Positions 8,568 through 17,336 of a stretch of 64,000 nucleotides of DNA are shown here, in pieces. The stretch's first letter is position 1, and each line of letters begins with the position of its first letter. A program made the translations under genes and the position numbers. Source of the stretch: Cryomorpha sp963748925 (lineage in GTDB: Bacteria; Bacteroidota; Bacteroidia; Flavobacteriales_D; Cryomorphaceae); NCBI GenBank assembly GCA_963748925.1, contig CAVVKG010000003.1, forward strand, positions 1 to 64,000. The letters are read 5' to 3'. Under the pieces are notes generated by a model. It was given only the letters and a program-made list of their open reading frames with translations. It made no database searches and was not told the DNA's origin.

Positions 8568-8963
8568 ATGGGTTCGAGAAAGAAAATAGCAGCAGACAAA
8601 AGAAAGGAAGAGCGTAAGCTTGTCGCGATAGCGAAGCTTAACAACTGTCCTACTTCACCAAGAAAGATGCGTTTGGTAGCAGATGTAATTCGTGGTGAGG
8701 AAGTACTAAAAGCTCTCAACATGCTTAAGCACATGCCGCAAGATGCTGCCACACGACTAGAAAAGCTTGTAATGAGTGGACTGGCTAACTGGCAAGCAAA
8801 AAACGAAGATAAAAACGCCGATGAGGAAAGTTTGATTGTGAAGGAAATATTCGTAGACAGTGCGCGAGTACTGAAGCGTTTACGACCAGCTCCGCAGGGG
8901 CGTGCACACCGCATTCGCAAAAGATCAAACCACGTAACCATCATAATTGATAGCGCGAAATAA
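8568..8963 (+). CDS. rplV: 50S ribosomal protein L22
   Basis: The 131-residue L22 carries the core signature NNCPTSPRKMRLVADVIRG (residues 25-43) and the beta-hairpin segment RLRPAPQGRAHRIRKR (about residues 104-119) that projects into the exit tunnel. It has a basic N-terminal extension of roughly 20 residues before the core. rpsC starts two bases after its stop. Confidence 0.97.
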   Translation: MGSRKKIAADKRKEERKLVAIAKLNNCPTSPRKMRLVADVIRGEEVLKALNMLKHMPQDAATRLEKLVMSGLANWQAKNEDKNADEESLIVKEIFVDSARVLKRLRPAPQGRAHRIRKRSNHVTIIIDSAK

Positions 8964-8965
8964 TT

Positions 8966-9697
8966 ATGGGACAAAAGACCAATCCGATAGGAAATAGATT
9001 AGGATTTATCCGTGGCTGGGATTCAAACTGGTACGGTGGAGATAAATATGCAGACAAATTAGTGGAGGATGACAGAATCCGTCAGTATTTGAATGTACGT
9101 TTGGCGAAAGCCAGTGTATCTCGCATAATCATTGAGCGCACGTTAAAGCTTGTTACAGTAACTATCAAAACTGCTCGTCCGGGAGTAATTATCGGCCGCG
9201 GTGGTACTGAAGTTGACAAGCTAAAAGAAGAGCTAAAGAAATTAACGAATAAGGAAGTTCAGATCAACATATTTGAGATTAAGCGTCCGGAGCTTGATGC
9301 CCGTTTGGTGGCAGACAGCATTGCACGTCAGATTGAGGGTCGTATTTCATTTCGTAGAGCGATAAAAATGTCGATTGCTTCGACCATGCGAATGGGAGCA
9401 GAAGGAATCAAGGTACAGGTGTCAGGTAGATTGAACGGAGCGGAGATGGCACGTACTGAAGGTTACAAAGAGGGTCGTATTCCATTGCACACATTTCGTG
9501 CAGATATTGACTATGCGCTTTCAGAAGCACATACGAAAATGGGACGTCTTGGCGTAAAAGTATGGATTTGCAATGGTGAGGTATACGGTAAGCGCGACTT
9601 GTCGCCAAACATTGAGACCGGAAAATCGACACAAAGCGGACCAAAACAACAAGGCGGCGGAGCTAGAAAGCCACGCGGTGGAGGAAGAAGAAGATAA
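8966..9697 (+). CDS. rpsC: 30S ribosomal protein S3
   Basis: The 243-residue S3 contains an N-terminal KH domain with the GRGG loop at residues 77-80 and a C-terminal domain ending in a Gly/Arg/Gln-rich disordered tail. S3 lines the mRNA entry channel with S4 and S5. The glycine-rich tail (about residues 222-243) is longer than the minimal S3 but common in this phylum. Confidence 0.97.
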   Translation: MGQKTNPIGNRLGFIRGWDSNWYGGDKYADKLVEDDRIRQYLNVRLAKASVSRIIIERTLKLVTVTIKTARPGVIIGRGGTEVDKLKEELKKLTNKEVQINIFEIKRPELDARLVADSIARQIEGRISFRRAIKMSIASTMRMGAEGIKVQVSGRLNGAEMARTEGYKEGRIPLHTFRADIDYALSEAHTKMGRLGVKVWICNGEVYGKRDLSPNIETGKSTQSGPKQQGGGARKPRGGGRRR

Positions 9698-9724
9698 TTA
9701 AGGAATTAGTATAAGAATAGAGCG

Positions 9725-10147
9725 ATGTTACAGCCTAAAAGAACGAAATTCAGAAAAATGCAGAAAGGCCGCATGAAGGGTAATGCTACCCGCGGTGCAG
9801 CCATTTCATTCGGATCATTTGGAATAAAGACTCTGGATGAGGCATTTATTACTTCACGACAAATCGAAGCTGCACGTATTGCAGTAACCCGATACATGAA
9901 ACGTGAAGGAAAAGTATGGATCCGCATTTTTCCAGACAAGCCAATTACCGCAAAGCCTGCAGAGGTTCGAATGGGTAAAGGTAAAGGAGCCCCGAGTCAC
10001 TGGGTAGCGACAGTACGCCCCGGCCGAATGTTATTTGAATGCGATGGTGTTCCTGTAGCTGTAGCTCAAGAAGCGATGCGCCTGGCGGCACAGAAGCTTC
10101 CTGTTAAAACTAAATTTGTAGTTCGTAGAGATTACGTAGAATCATAA
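9725..10147 (+). CDS. rplP: 50S ribosomal protein L16
   Basis: A 140-residue L16 starting MLQPKRTKFRKMQKGRMKG, with the conserved loop MGKGKGAPSHWVATVRPGR. L16 organises the A-site region of the 50S subunit and binds tRNA through the 5S/23S interface. The 27-base gap after rpsC is one of the larger spacings in this part of the cluster but shows no terminator. Confidence 0.97.
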   Translation: MLQPKRTKFRKMQKGRMKGNATRGAAISFGSFGIKTLDEAFITSRQIEAARIAVTRYMKREGKVWIRIFPDKPITAKPAEVRMGKGKGAPSHWVATVRPGRMLFECDGVPVAVAQEAMRLAAQKLPVKTKFVVRRDYVES

Positions 10148-10154
10148 GTAAATT

Positions 10155-10352
10155 ATGAAAGCAAAAGAAATAGCAGATCTTACTACAAGTGAGGTCAAGG
10201 AAAAAATCGACATCGAGTTGGAAGGTTACAACAAGATGCGTTTGAACCATGAGGTTAGCGCACTAGAGAATCCGGTTCAGCTTAGAATGAAGCGTAAGGA
10301 TATTGCCCGTTTGAAGACGGAAATGCGCAAGCGCCAATTGTCAGAAAAATAA
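10155..10352 (+). CDS. rpmC: 50S ribosomal protein L29
   Basis: The 65-residue all-helical protein starts MKAKEIADLTTSEVKEKI and ends with the helix RLKTEMRKRQ, matching L29. It sits next to L23 near the tunnel exit. It lies 7 bases after rplP and 18 bases before rpsQ, in conserved order. Confidence 0.95.
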   Translation: MKAKEIADLTTSEVKEKIDIELEGYNKMRLNHEVSALENPVQLRMKRKDIARLKTEMRKRQLSEK

Positions 10353-10370
10353 CAGATTTAGATTTATACC

Positions 10371-10628
10371 ATGTCTGAAAGAAATTTAAGAAAACAACGT
10401 GTTGGTGTAGTAGCCAGTAATAAGATGGACAAGTCTATTACAGTAGTAGTAGAACGCCGTATGAAGCATGAGCTTTACGGTAAGTTCATGAAGAACACGT
10501 CAAAATTCGTAGCGCACGACGAAAAGAACGATTGCAATATCGGTGATACTGTGCGCATAATGGAAACTCGACCTATCAGCAAGCTTAAAAACTGGCGCCT
10601 GGTTGAAATTATTGAAAGAGCTAAATAA
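10371..10628 (+). CDS. rpsQ: 30S ribosomal protein S17
   Basis: The 85-residue protein has the OB-fold signature RVGVVASNKMDKSITVVVER and the end motif ETRPISKLKNWRLVEI. S17 is a primary 16S rRNA binder at the base of the 30S body. The gap to rplN is 9 bases. Confidence 0.97.
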   Translation: MSERNLRKQRVGVVASNKMDKSITVVVERRMKHELYGKFMKNTSKFVAHDEKNDCNIGDTVRIMETRPISKLKNWRLVEIIERAK

Positions 10629-10637
10629 GATTATAAG

Positions 10638-11006
10638 ATGATACAGCAAGAAAGCAGGCTGAAAGTTGCCGACAATAGTGGAGCCAAAGAAGTTCTTTGT
10701 ATCCGCGTACTGGGTGGTACAAAGCGCCGTTACGCTTCGATAGGCGACAAGATCGTTGTGTCGGTAAAAGGTGCGATTCCATCTGGAAACGTGAAGAAGG
10801 GAATGGTTTCAAAAGCCGTTGTGGTTCGCACGAAGAAAGAAGTACGTCGTCAGGATGGTTCATACATTCGATTCGACGACAATGCTGTGGTATTACTTAA
10901 CACAACAGGCGAGATGCGTGGAACGCGTATTTTTGGCCCTGTAGCAAGAGAGTTGCGAGATAAGCAATTTATGAAGATTGTTTCACTTGCACCAGAGGTA
11001 CTATAA
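10638..11006 (+). CDS. rplN: 50S ribosomal protein L14
   Basis: The 122-residue protein begins MIQQESRLKVADNSGAKEV and has the L14 signature around GTRIFGPVARELR near its end. L14 forms inter-subunit bridges and is the binding site of RsfS-type silencing factors. It opens the spc part of the cluster; no promoter is visible between rpsQ and rplN. Confidence 0.97.
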   Translation: MIQQESRLKVADNSGAKEVLCIRVLGGTKRRYASIGDKIVVSVKGAIPSGNVKKGMVSKAVVVRTKKEVRRQDGSYIRFDDNAVVLLNTTGEMRGTRIFGPVARELRDKQFMKIVSLAPEVL

Positions 11007-11026
11007 ATTTTCAAAGTTCGGAAAAG

Positions 11027-11338
11027 ATGAAAATTCACATCAAAAAAGACGATACAGTAGAAGTAATGGCTGGAGTTGCTAAAGGGCAGCAGGGTCGTGT
11101 TATTTCTGTAGATCGCGATAAATACCGGGCGATTGTTGAGGGTATGAATATTGTGACAAAACACACGAAGCCAAATGCAGCGAATCCACAAGGTGGTATT
11201 TCAAAGCAAGAGGCCGGGATTCACATCTCCAATCTTCAAGTGGTAGATCCTAAGTCAGGAAAAGCAAGCCGCATAGGCTATAAAGAATCTGATGGTAAAT
11301 CAGTTCGCTATTTTAAAAAATCCGGAGAACAGGTATAA
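11027..11338 (+). CDS. rplX: 50S ribosomal protein L24
   Basis: This 103-residue protein has an N-terminal KOW motif (KKDDTVEVMAGVAKGQQGRV, residues 4-23) and the usual GGISKQEAGIHISNL segment. L24 is an early 50S assembly protein near the tunnel exit. rplE follows after 3 bases. Confidence 0.97.
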   Translation: MKIHIKKDDTVEVMAGVAKGQQGRVISVDRDKYRAIVEGMNIVTKHTKPNAANPQGGISKQEAGIHISNLQVVDPKSGKASRIGYKESDGKSVRYFKKSGEQV

Positions 11339-11341
11339 ATC

Positions 11342-11896
11342 ATGTATACACCGAGAGCAAAAACACAATATTACGACGAGGTAGTTCCATCCCTTCAGAA
11401 GGAGTTTGGATACAAATCGCCGATGGAAGTACCCAAGATCAAGAAGATTTGTTTAAATCAGGGATTGGGTGATGCGGTAGCCGATAAGAAATTGGTTGAT
11501 ACGGCTGTAGGCGAGATGTCTCAGATTGCCGGTCAACGAGCGGTACCTACTTATTCCAAAAAAGATATCTCTAACTTTAAATTGCGTAAAGGAATGCCGA
11601 TTGGCGCCCGCGTTACATTAAGAGGGGATAAGATGTATGAATTTCTTGACAGATTAATTTCTGTTTCATTGCCACGGACACGCGATTTTCGCGGAGTGAA
11701 GGCTACCGGTTTTGACGGTCGCGGAAACTTTACCATGGGTGTGAAGGAGCAAATTATCTTCCCTGAGATCAATATAGAGAAAGTAAATAAAATTAACGGA
11801 ATGGACATCACCTTCGTAACGACTGCTCAGAATGATGAGGAAGCGAAGGCACTTTTGAAAGAGTTCGGATTTCCATTCACCAAAAAAGCAGAGTAA
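11342..11896 (+). CDS. rplE: 50S ribosomal protein L5
   Basis: The 184-residue protein contains the L5 core (LPRTRDFRGV, GRGNFTMGVKEQIIFPEI). L5 binds 5S rRNA in the central protuberance and contacts P-site tRNA. rpsN begins 2 bases after the stop, so the two are tightly coupled. Confidence 0.97.
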   Translation: MYTPRAKTQYYDEVVPSLQKEFGYKSPMEVPKIKKICLNQGLGDAVADKKLVDTAVGEMSQIAGQRAVPTYSKKDISNFKLRKGMPIGARVTLRGDKMYEFLDRLISVSLPRTRDFRGVKATGFDGRGNFTMGVKEQIIFPEINIEKVNKINGMDITFVTTAQNDEEAKALLKEFGFPFTKKAE

Positions 11897-11898
11897 GG

Positions 11899-12168
11899 AT
11901 GGCAAAAGAATCCATGAAAGCCCGTGAGCGCAAGCGCCAGAGAATGGTAGATCACTACGCGGAGAAACGAGCAGAGCTCAAAGCAGCCGGAGATTGGGAT
12001 GCGCTACAAAAGCTTCCTAAGAATTCATCAAAAGTTCGTCTTCACAACAGATGTGAATTAACCGGACGTCCGCGTGGATACATGAGACAGTTTGGTATCT
12101 CACGAGTTAAGTTTCGTAAAATGGCACTTGAGGGATTGATCCCTGGTGTTAAGAAAGCGAGTTGGTAA
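11899..12168 (+). CDS. rpsN: 30S ribosomal protein S14 (zinc-free long form)
   Basis: The 89-residue product is the long S14 form, with CELTGRPRGYMRQFGISRV near the end. It contains a single Cys and no CxxC pairs, so it is the zinc-independent (C-minus) type. S14 joins the 30S head late in assembly. Together with the C-minus L36 below, this suggests modest zinc need in these ribosomes (inference). Confidence 0.96.
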   Translation: MAKESMKARERKRQRMVDHYAEKRAELKAAGDWDALQKLPKNSSKVRLHNRCELTGRPRGYMRQFGISRVKFRKMALEGLIPGVKKASW

Positions 12169-12191
12169 TTTACAAGTAAAGAAGAGCAATT

Positions 12192-12590
12192 ATGTACTCC
12201 GATCCGATATCAGATTATTTAACCCGCGTGCGCAATGCCATTATGGCTCGCAAGCGTGTGGTAGAGATTCCAGCGTCAAACATCAAGAAAGAGATCACAA
12301 AAATCTTGATGGACAAAGGATATATCCTTAACTACAAGTTTGAGGATGACAGTGTACAAGGTTCGATTAAAATCGCCTTGAAATACCACCCGGTAACGAA
12401 AATACCGGCAATTAGAAAATTGGAGCGTGCATCGCGTCCGGGATTGCGTAAATATGCCGGTGGAAAAGAACTTCCACGTGTATTGAATGGTCTTGGTGTA
12501 TCTATCATCAGTACTTCAAATGGAGTAATGACAGATAAGGAAGCACGTGTACAAAACGTGGGTGGAGAAGTTCTTTGCTACGTATATTAA
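12192..12590 (+). CDS. rpsH: 30S ribosomal protein S8
   Basis: The 132-residue protein starts MYSDPISDYLTRVRNAIMA and ends with the S8 signature GGEVLCYVY preceded by ISTSNGVMTDKEAR. S8 binds the central domain of 16S rRNA and in some bacteria represses the spc operon by binding its mRNA; I could not recognise such an mRNA fold here. Confidence 0.97.
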   Translation: MYSDPISDYLTRVRNAIMARKRVVEIPASNIKKEITKILMDKGYILNYKFEDDSVQGSIKIALKYHPVTKIPAIRKLERASRPGLRKYAGGKELPRVLNGLGVSIISTSNGVMTDKEARVQNVGGEVLCYVY

Positions 12591-12608
12591 AAAGTTAAAT
12601 AGAAAGAA

Positions 12609-13160
12609 ATGTCACGAATAGGAAAAGCCCCAGTTGCCATTCCCGCCGGTGTAACCATCGACGTTAAGGATACTCTGGTAACAGTTAAGGGTCCCAAAGG
12701 GGAGTTGACACAAGAGATTAATGCTTCAGTAACGTGTAAAGTAGAAGACGGAGAGTTGATATTGACACGCCACGACGAAGAGAAGCAGACTAAGTCGCTT
12801 CACGGTCTTTACCGTTCCTTGATCAACAATATGGTTATAGGAGTGAGTGAAGGATACACCATCAAGCAAGAGCTTGTAGGGGTAGGTTACCGTGCGAAAG
12901 TAACTGGTCAGCAATTGGAATTGGCATTGGGTTTTTCACACCCGATTGTGATTCAAGTTCCTGATGAGATTAAAGTAAACGCCGAGGCGGCCAAAGGTCA
13001 GAACCCGACTATTACTTTAGAGTCACACGACAAGCAATTAATTGGTCAGGTAGCTGCCAAACTGCGCTCGCTACGTAAACCAGAGCCATACAAAGGAAAA
13101 GGTATTCGCTTTGTTGGTGAACATATCAGAAGAAAAGCTGGTAAAGCAGCAGGTAAATAA
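12609..13160 (+). CDS. rplF: 50S ribosomal protein L6
   Basis: The 183-residue protein has the two repeated alpha/beta L6 domains and the C-terminal signature EPYKGKGIRFVGEHIRRKAG. L6 lies near the sarcin-ricin loop and factor-binding site. The gap to rplR is 9 bases. Confidence 0.97.
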   Translation: MSRIGKAPVAIPAGVTIDVKDTLVTVKGPKGELTQEINASVTCKVEDGELILTRHDEEKQTKSLHGLYRSLINNMVIGVSEGYTIKQELVGVGYRAKVTGQQLELALGFSHPIVIQVPDEIKVNAEAAKGQNPTITLESHDKQLIGQVAAKLRSLRKPEPYKGKGIRFVGEHIRRKAGKAAGK

Positions 13161-13169
13161 GATTGAATC

Positions 13170-13523
13170 ATGGCTAAGAGCAAATTACAACGCAGAAATA
13201 AAATCAAACAAAGCATTCGCAAGAATGTATTTGGAACTGCAGAGCGTCCGCGACTTACTGTATACAGAAGTAACAAAGAGATTTACGCTCAGATTATCGA
13301 CGACAATGCCGGAAGTACATTGATGTCTTGTGGTTCTCTGAAAACAGAGGATGCCCACAAGGGAGACAAGATTGAGCAGGCGAAAGTTGTAGGTAAAACT
13401 TTGGCAGAAAAAGCAATTGCTGCCGGAATTACTGAGGTAGTTTTTGACCGCAACGGTTATCTGTACCACGGTAGAATAAAATCATTGGCTGATTCAGCAC
13501 GCGAAGGCGGACTAAAATTTTAA
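13170..13523 (+). CDS. rplR: 50S ribosomal protein L18
   Basis: The 117-residue product carries the L18 motifs RPRLTVYRSNKEIYAQIIDD and VFDRNGYLYHGRIKSLADSA. L18 binds 5S rRNA and places it in the central protuberance together with L5. The N terminus is basic (KSKLQRRNKIKQSIRKN). rpsE follows 6 bases later. Confidence 0.97.
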   Translation: MAKSKLQRRNKIKQSIRKNVFGTAERPRLTVYRSNKEIYAQIIDDNAGSTLMSCGSLKTEDAHKGDKIEQAKVVGKTLAEKAIAAGITEVVFDRNGYLYHGRIKSLADSAREGGLKF

Positions 13524-13529
13524 GGAATA

Positions 13530-14048
13530 ATGGCAAAAGCAAATATAAAACGCGTTAAGTCGAGCGACATTGAGCTTAAAGATAAGCTTGTAGCAATTAA
13601 CCGTGTTACCAAGGTAACGAAAGGTGGTAGAACATTCAGTTTCTCAGCTATCGTTGTGGTAGGAGATGAGAATGGAGTAGTAGGACACGGTCTTGGAAAG
13701 GCAAAAGAGGTTACTACAGCTATCGCAAAAGGAATCGATGATGCGAAGAAGAATTTGATGAAAGTGCCGATCATAAACGGAACTGTTCCTCATAGCCAGT
13801 ACGGTAAATACGCCGGGGCTAAGGTATTCCTAAAGCCAGCATCAAATGGTACCGGGGTAATAGCCGGTGGAGCGATGCGTGCGGTTTTAGAGAGCGTAGG
13901 TATTCATGATGTACTTGCGAAGTCGCAAGGATCATCAAATCCTCACAACGTTGTAAAAGCTACTTTTGATGCTTTGTTGCAATTGCGTGATGCGCGTGCG
14001 GTAGCACAGCAACGTGGAATTAAAATGAGCCGTGTATTTAACGGTTAA
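13530..14048 (+). CDS. rpsE: 30S ribosomal protein S5
   Basis: The 172-residue protein has an N-terminal double-stranded-RNA-binding domain (RTFSFSAIVVVGDENGVVG) and the C-terminal S5 domain (GSSNPHNVVKATFDALLQL). S5 lines the mRNA entrance and affects decoding accuracy with S4 and S12. It lies directly upstream of rpmD, the normal spc order. Confidence 0.97.
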   Translation: MAKANIKRVKSSDIELKDKLVAINRVTKVTKGGRTFSFSAIVVVGDENGVVGHGLGKAKEVTTAIAKGIDDAKKNLMKVPIINGTVPHSQYGKYAGAKVFLKPASNGTGVIAGGAMRAVLESVGIHDVLAKSQGSSNPHNVVKATFDALLQLRDARAVAQQRGIKMSRVFNG

Positions 14049-14069
14049 TCTGCAATACGAATCACGATC

Positions 14070-14252
14070 ATGTCAAAAGAAATTATAGTAACACAAGTAC
14101 GCAGTGCAATCAACAAGCCAAAGGATCAAAAATTGACCTTGGTAGCATTGGGATGCAAAAAACTAAATGTACCCGTTCACAAAACTGCTTCACCGCAGGT
14201 TTTGGGTATGATTAACAAGGTAAAACATCTTGTTAAAGTAGAAGATAAGTAA
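14070..14252 (+). CDS. rpmD: 50S ribosomal protein L30
   Basis: A 60-residue L30 with the typical IIVTQVRSAINKPKDQKLTL start and the MINKVKHLVKVE end. It packs against 23S rRNA domain II. The short length matches the bacterial form. Confidence 0.96.
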   Translation: MSKEIIVTQVRSAINKPKDQKLTLVALGCKKLNVPVHKTASPQVLGMINKVKHLVKVEDK

Positions 14253-14272
14253 TAAAGCTAAAGAATTTAGAA

Positions 14273-14719
14273 ATGGATCTTAGTAAGCTAAAGCCGGCAC
14301 AAGGCTCAACAAAAAATAAGAAACGACTGGGACGTGGAGAAGGTTCCGGTTTTGGTGATACTGCCGGTCGCGGACACAAAGGTGCAAAATCGCGAAGTGG
14401 TTACAGTAAAAAGCGTGGTTTTGAAGGTGGGCAGATGCCGCTTCAACGTCGCGTACCTAAGTTTGGATTTACCAATCCGAACAGAGTGGAGTATAAAGCT
14501 ATCAATCTTGATGCTTTAGAGCTTCTCGCTTCTGAAAAAAATATTGATACATTTAATCCTGAAGTGTTTTGCGCAAATGGATTGTGTACAAAAGGTGAGC
14601 GTGTAAAAGTGCTTGGTAGAGGTGAATTAAAATCGAAAGTGAATGTAACTGCCCATGCCTTTTCGGCTACTGCGAAAGCGGCGATCGAAGACAAGGGTGG
14701 AGAAATCACTGAACTGTAA
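14273..14719 (+). CDS. rplO: 50S ribosomal protein L15
   Basis: The 148-residue protein has the Gly/Arg-rich N-terminal extension RLGRGEGSGFGDTAGRGHKG and the core FEGGQMPLQRRVPKFGF. L15 is a late 50S assembly protein that threads into 23S rRNA. secY follows after 23 bases, as in most bacteria. Confidence 0.97.
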   Translation: MDLSKLKPAQGSTKNKKRLGRGEGSGFGDTAGRGHKGAKSRSGYSKKRGFEGGQMPLQRRVPKFGFTNPNRVEYKAINLDALELLASEKNIDTFNPEVFCANGLCTKGERVKVLGRGELKSKVNVTAHAFSATAKAAIEDKGGEITEL

Positions 14720-14742
14720 TTCAATAAAGAGCGCAAACAGGC

Positions 14743-16071
14743 ATGAAAAACTTTATTCAAACCCTTAAAAACATCTGGAGTATCGAAGAACTTCGGTCTC
14801 GTATTCTAACTACACTGGCATTGTTGCTGGTATTTAGAATAGGATCGTACATTGTACTTCCAGGAATCGATGCTCAAGCATTGGCGGCAGCAAATGAAGG
14901 TGGCGGTGGTCTTGCGGGACTACTTAACCTCTTTACAGGTGGTGCCTTCAACAGAGCTTCCATTTTTAGTTTGGGTATCATGCCATATATATCTGCGTCT
15001 ATTATCATGCAGTTGATGGGTATAGCTGTGCCTACTATCCAGAAAATGCAGAAAGAAGGTGAGAGTGGTCGTAAAAAGATCAATCAATACACCCGCTTTT
15101 TGACCATTGTTATTACAGGTTTTCAGGCGCCGGGCTATATAGCTGCCTCTGTTCCTGAGAGTGCACGTTTGTATGACACGCCATTCTGGTGGGTTACTGT
15201 AATTGTAATACTTACATCAGGTACATTATTTGTAATGTGGTTGGGTGAGCGTATTACAGATCGTGGAGTTGGAAACGGAATTTCGCTTCTTATTATGATC
15301 GGTATTATTGCCGGTCTTCCGGGGGCATTCTTCCAGGAGGTTGTTGCCGCTACGGGTCCTGAAGGAAACGGGTTGGTAATGTTACTTATTGAACTTATAG
15401 CGCTTCTGGTTGTTATTGCAGCAACGGTGGCATTGGTTCAGGCTGTTCGCAGAGTTCCTATTCAGTTCCCAAAAAGACAAGTAGGAAACCGTCAATACAG
15501 CGAAGGAGCTAGACAGTATATACCGCTAAAAGTGAACAGTGCCGGGGTAATGCCTATCATTTTCGCTCAGGCCATCATGTTTGTTCCTTTATATATTGCA
15601 CAATATTCTGATTCGCAGACTGGTTTTATCGTAGAATTAGCTAACTTTGCGGGCTTTTGGTACAACGCTATCTTTTTTGTGATGGTTGTGGCATTCACGT
15701 ATTTCTATACGGCGATTACTGTTAACCCGAATCAGATGGCTGATGACTTAAAGAGAAATGGTGGATTTATACCGGGTGTTAAGCCGGGTAGATCTACTGC
15801 AGACTTTTTGGATACAGTGCTTTCACGGATCACACTTCCGGGAGCTATATTCTTAGGTCTCATCGCTATTTTACCTGTGTTTGCTTTGCAAGCCGGTGTA
15901 AAACAAGCGTTTTCCATCTTCTTTGGCGGAACGTCGCTATTGATTATGGTAGGGGTAATTCTTGATACCCTACAGCAAATTGAGAGTTATTTACTAATGC
16001 GTCATTACGACGGATTGATGAAAACGGGCAAACTGGCCGGAAGAGCATCAACCTTTGGAATGGCTGGATAA
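14743..16071 (+). CDS. secY: Preprotein translocase subunit SecY
   Basis: The 442-residue membrane protein forms the protein-conducting channel of the Sec translocon with SecE and SecG. It has about ten hydrophobic segments, the plug and TM2 region around GGAFNRASIFSLGIMPYISA (residues 67-86), and the TM5 segment ERITDRGVGNGISLLI. Length and motifs fit the housekeeping SecY rather than a SecY2. Its position between rplO and infA is conserved; there is no adk or map gene between secY and infA. Confidence 0.97.
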   Translation: MKNFIQTLKNIWSIEELRSRILTTLALLLVFRIGSYIVLPGIDAQALAAANEGGGGLAGLLNLFTGGAFNRASIFSLGIMPYISASIIMQLMGIAVPTIQKMQKEGESGRKKINQYTRFLTIVITGFQAPGYIAASVPESARLYDTPFWWVTVIVILTSGTLFVMWLGERITDRGVGNGISLLIMIGIIAGLPGAFFQEVVAATGPEGNGLVMLLIELIALLVVIAATVALVQAVRRVPIQFPKRQVGNRQYSEGARQYIPLKVNSAGVMPIIFAQAIMFVPLYIAQYSDSQTGFIVELANFAGFWYNAIFFVMVVAFTYFYTAITVNPNQMADDLKRNGGFIPGVKPGRSTADFLDTVLSRITLPGAIFLGLIAILPVFALQAGVKQAFSIFFGGTSLLIMVGVILDTLQQIESYLLMRHYDGLMKTGKLAGRASTFGMAG

Positions 16072-16094
16072 TTAAAAGAAAGGATTAAAATTTT

Positions 16095-16313
16095 ATGGCA
16101 AAACAGGCCTCTATTGAGCAAGACGGAACTATTGTAGAAGCATTGAGTAATGCAATGTTTAAGGTAGAACTGGAAAACGGTCATGTGATCGTTGCTCATA
16201 TCTCGGGAAAGATGCGGATGCATTACATCAAGATCTTACCAGGGGATAAAGTAAAAGTAGAAATGTCGCCATACGATTTATCAAAAGGACGAATTACATT
16301 CAGATATAAATAG
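16095..16313 (+). CDS. infA: Translation initiation factor IF-1
   Basis: The 72-residue protein is a single S1/OB-fold domain (IEQDGTIVEALSNAMFKVEL, then SGKMRMHYIKILPGDKVKVE), the exact usual length of IF-1. It blocks the A-site during initiation. The 56-base gap before rpmJ is one of the larger gaps in this part of the cluster, but no terminator or promoter is evident. Confidence 0.97.
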   Translation: MAKQASIEQDGTIVEALSNAMFKVELENGHVIVAHISGKMRMHYIKILPGDKVKVEMSPYDLSKGRITFRYK

Positions 16314-16369
16314 TGTAAGGCGAGGGGCTGAGTAAACAGTTCCGTTTTACATCTGAAATTAAATTGATT

Positions 16370-16486
16370 ATGAAAACAAGAGCAAGTATAAAGAAGCGTT
16401 CAGTAGAATGCAAGATCGTACGACGCAAAGGACGTTTGTACGTTATTAACAAAAAGAACCCTAAGTTCAAGCAACGTCAAGGATAA
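16370..16486 (+). CDS. rpmJ: 50S ribosomal protein L36 (zinc-free form)
   Basis: This short gene encodes 38 residues starting MKTRASIKKRSVECKIVRR and ending NPKFKQRQG, a clear L36. The canonical zinc ligands C-x2-C-x12-C-x4-H are reduced to one Cys, so this is the C-minus, zinc-independent paralogue. L36 stabilises 23S rRNA folding in the 50S subunit. The start ATG is fixed by the family's N terminus; the spacing to rpsM is 16 bases. Confidence 0.95.
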   Translation: MKTRASIKKRSVECKIVRRKGRLYVINKKNPKFKQRQG

Positions 16487-16502
16487 GTAAAAGATATAAT
16501 TT

Positions 16503-16880
16503 ATGGCTAGGATAGCTGGTATTGATTTACCTAAAAATAAGCGCGGTGTAATAGGTCTCACCTATATTTTCGGAATAGGCCGCTCGCGAGCTTCAGAAAT
16601 TTTAGCGAAAGCTGAAGTAAGTGAAGAAACGAAGGTTCAGGATTGGAATGATGATGAGTTGTCAAAGATTCGTCAGGCGCTAACAGAAGAATTTAAAGTG
16701 GAAGGTGCGCTGCGCTCAGAAATCCAAACCAATATTAAGCGACTTATGGATATAGGTTGCTACCGTGGAGTACGTCATCGTTCAAGTCTTCCCTTGCGAG
16801 GGCAGCGTACGAAGAACAATTCACGCACAAGAAAAGGTAAACGTAAAACTGTGGCCAACAAGAAAAAGGCTACTAAATAA
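16503..16880 (+). CDS. rpsM: 30S ribosomal protein S13
   Basis: The 125-residue protein begins MARIAGIDLPKNKRGVIGLT and has the C-terminal signature LPLRGQRTKNNSRTRKGKRK. S13 sits at the top of the 30S head, contacts P-site tRNA and forms inter-subunit bridges. It starts the alpha-operon part of the cluster (rpsM-rpsK-rpsD-rpoA-rplQ). Confidence 0.97.
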   Translation: MARIAGIDLPKNKRGVIGLTYIFGIGRSRASEILAKAEVSEETKVQDWNDDELSKIRQALTEEFKVEGALRSEIQTNIKRLMDIGCYRGVRHRSSLPLRGQRTKNNSRTRKGKRKTVANKKKATK

Positions 16881-16913
16881 TCGATAATCGATTAGATTTT
16901 AAAATTGTCAAGT

Positions 16914-17300
16914 ATGGCCAAATCGAATGCTAAAAAGAAGCGAGTAGTTAAGGTTGATGCCGTTGGAGAAGCGCATATTCAAGCTTCATTTAACAACATC
17001 ATCATCTCATTAACTAATGCGAGTGGACAAGTTATAAGCTGGTCAACAGCTGGTAAACAAGGATTCCGCGGATCAAAGAAGAACACCCCTTATGCTGCTC
17101 AGGTAGCTGCTGAGGATTGTGCGAAAGTTGCCCATGAGGCAGGATTGCGCAAGGTGAAGGTGTATGTAAAAGGCCCTGGTTCGGGTCGTGAATCAGCTAT
17201 ACGATCAATTCACAATTCTGGAATTGAAGTTACAGAGATAGTTGATGTAACGCCGATACCTCACAACGGTTGTCGTCCACCAAAGAGAAGAAGAGTATAA
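16914..17300 (+). CDS. rpsK: 30S ribosomal protein S11
   Basis: The 128-residue protein contains the S11 signatures ASFNNIIISLTNASGQVISW and ends PIPHNGCRPPKRRRV. S11 forms the platform of the small subunit near the E-site. An in-frame TTG three codons upstream (16905) could also serve, but the ATG at 16914 matches the normal S11 N terminus and is preferred. Confidence 0.96.
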   Translation: MAKSNAKKKRVVKVDAVGEAHIQASFNNIIISLTNASGQVISWSTAGKQGFRGSKKNTPYAAQVAAEDCAKVAHEAGLRKVKVYVKGPGSGRESAIRSIHNSGIEVTEIVDVTPIPHNGCRPPKRRRV

Positions 17301-17336
17301 TAATACCGTCTAGTAAAGACAAAATAGAAATTAATT

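Noticed and set aside
16370..16486. Loss of L36 cysteines as pseudogenisation
   Set aside because: The zinc-free C-minus form is a known functional L36 type, and the rest of the 38 residues is intact.
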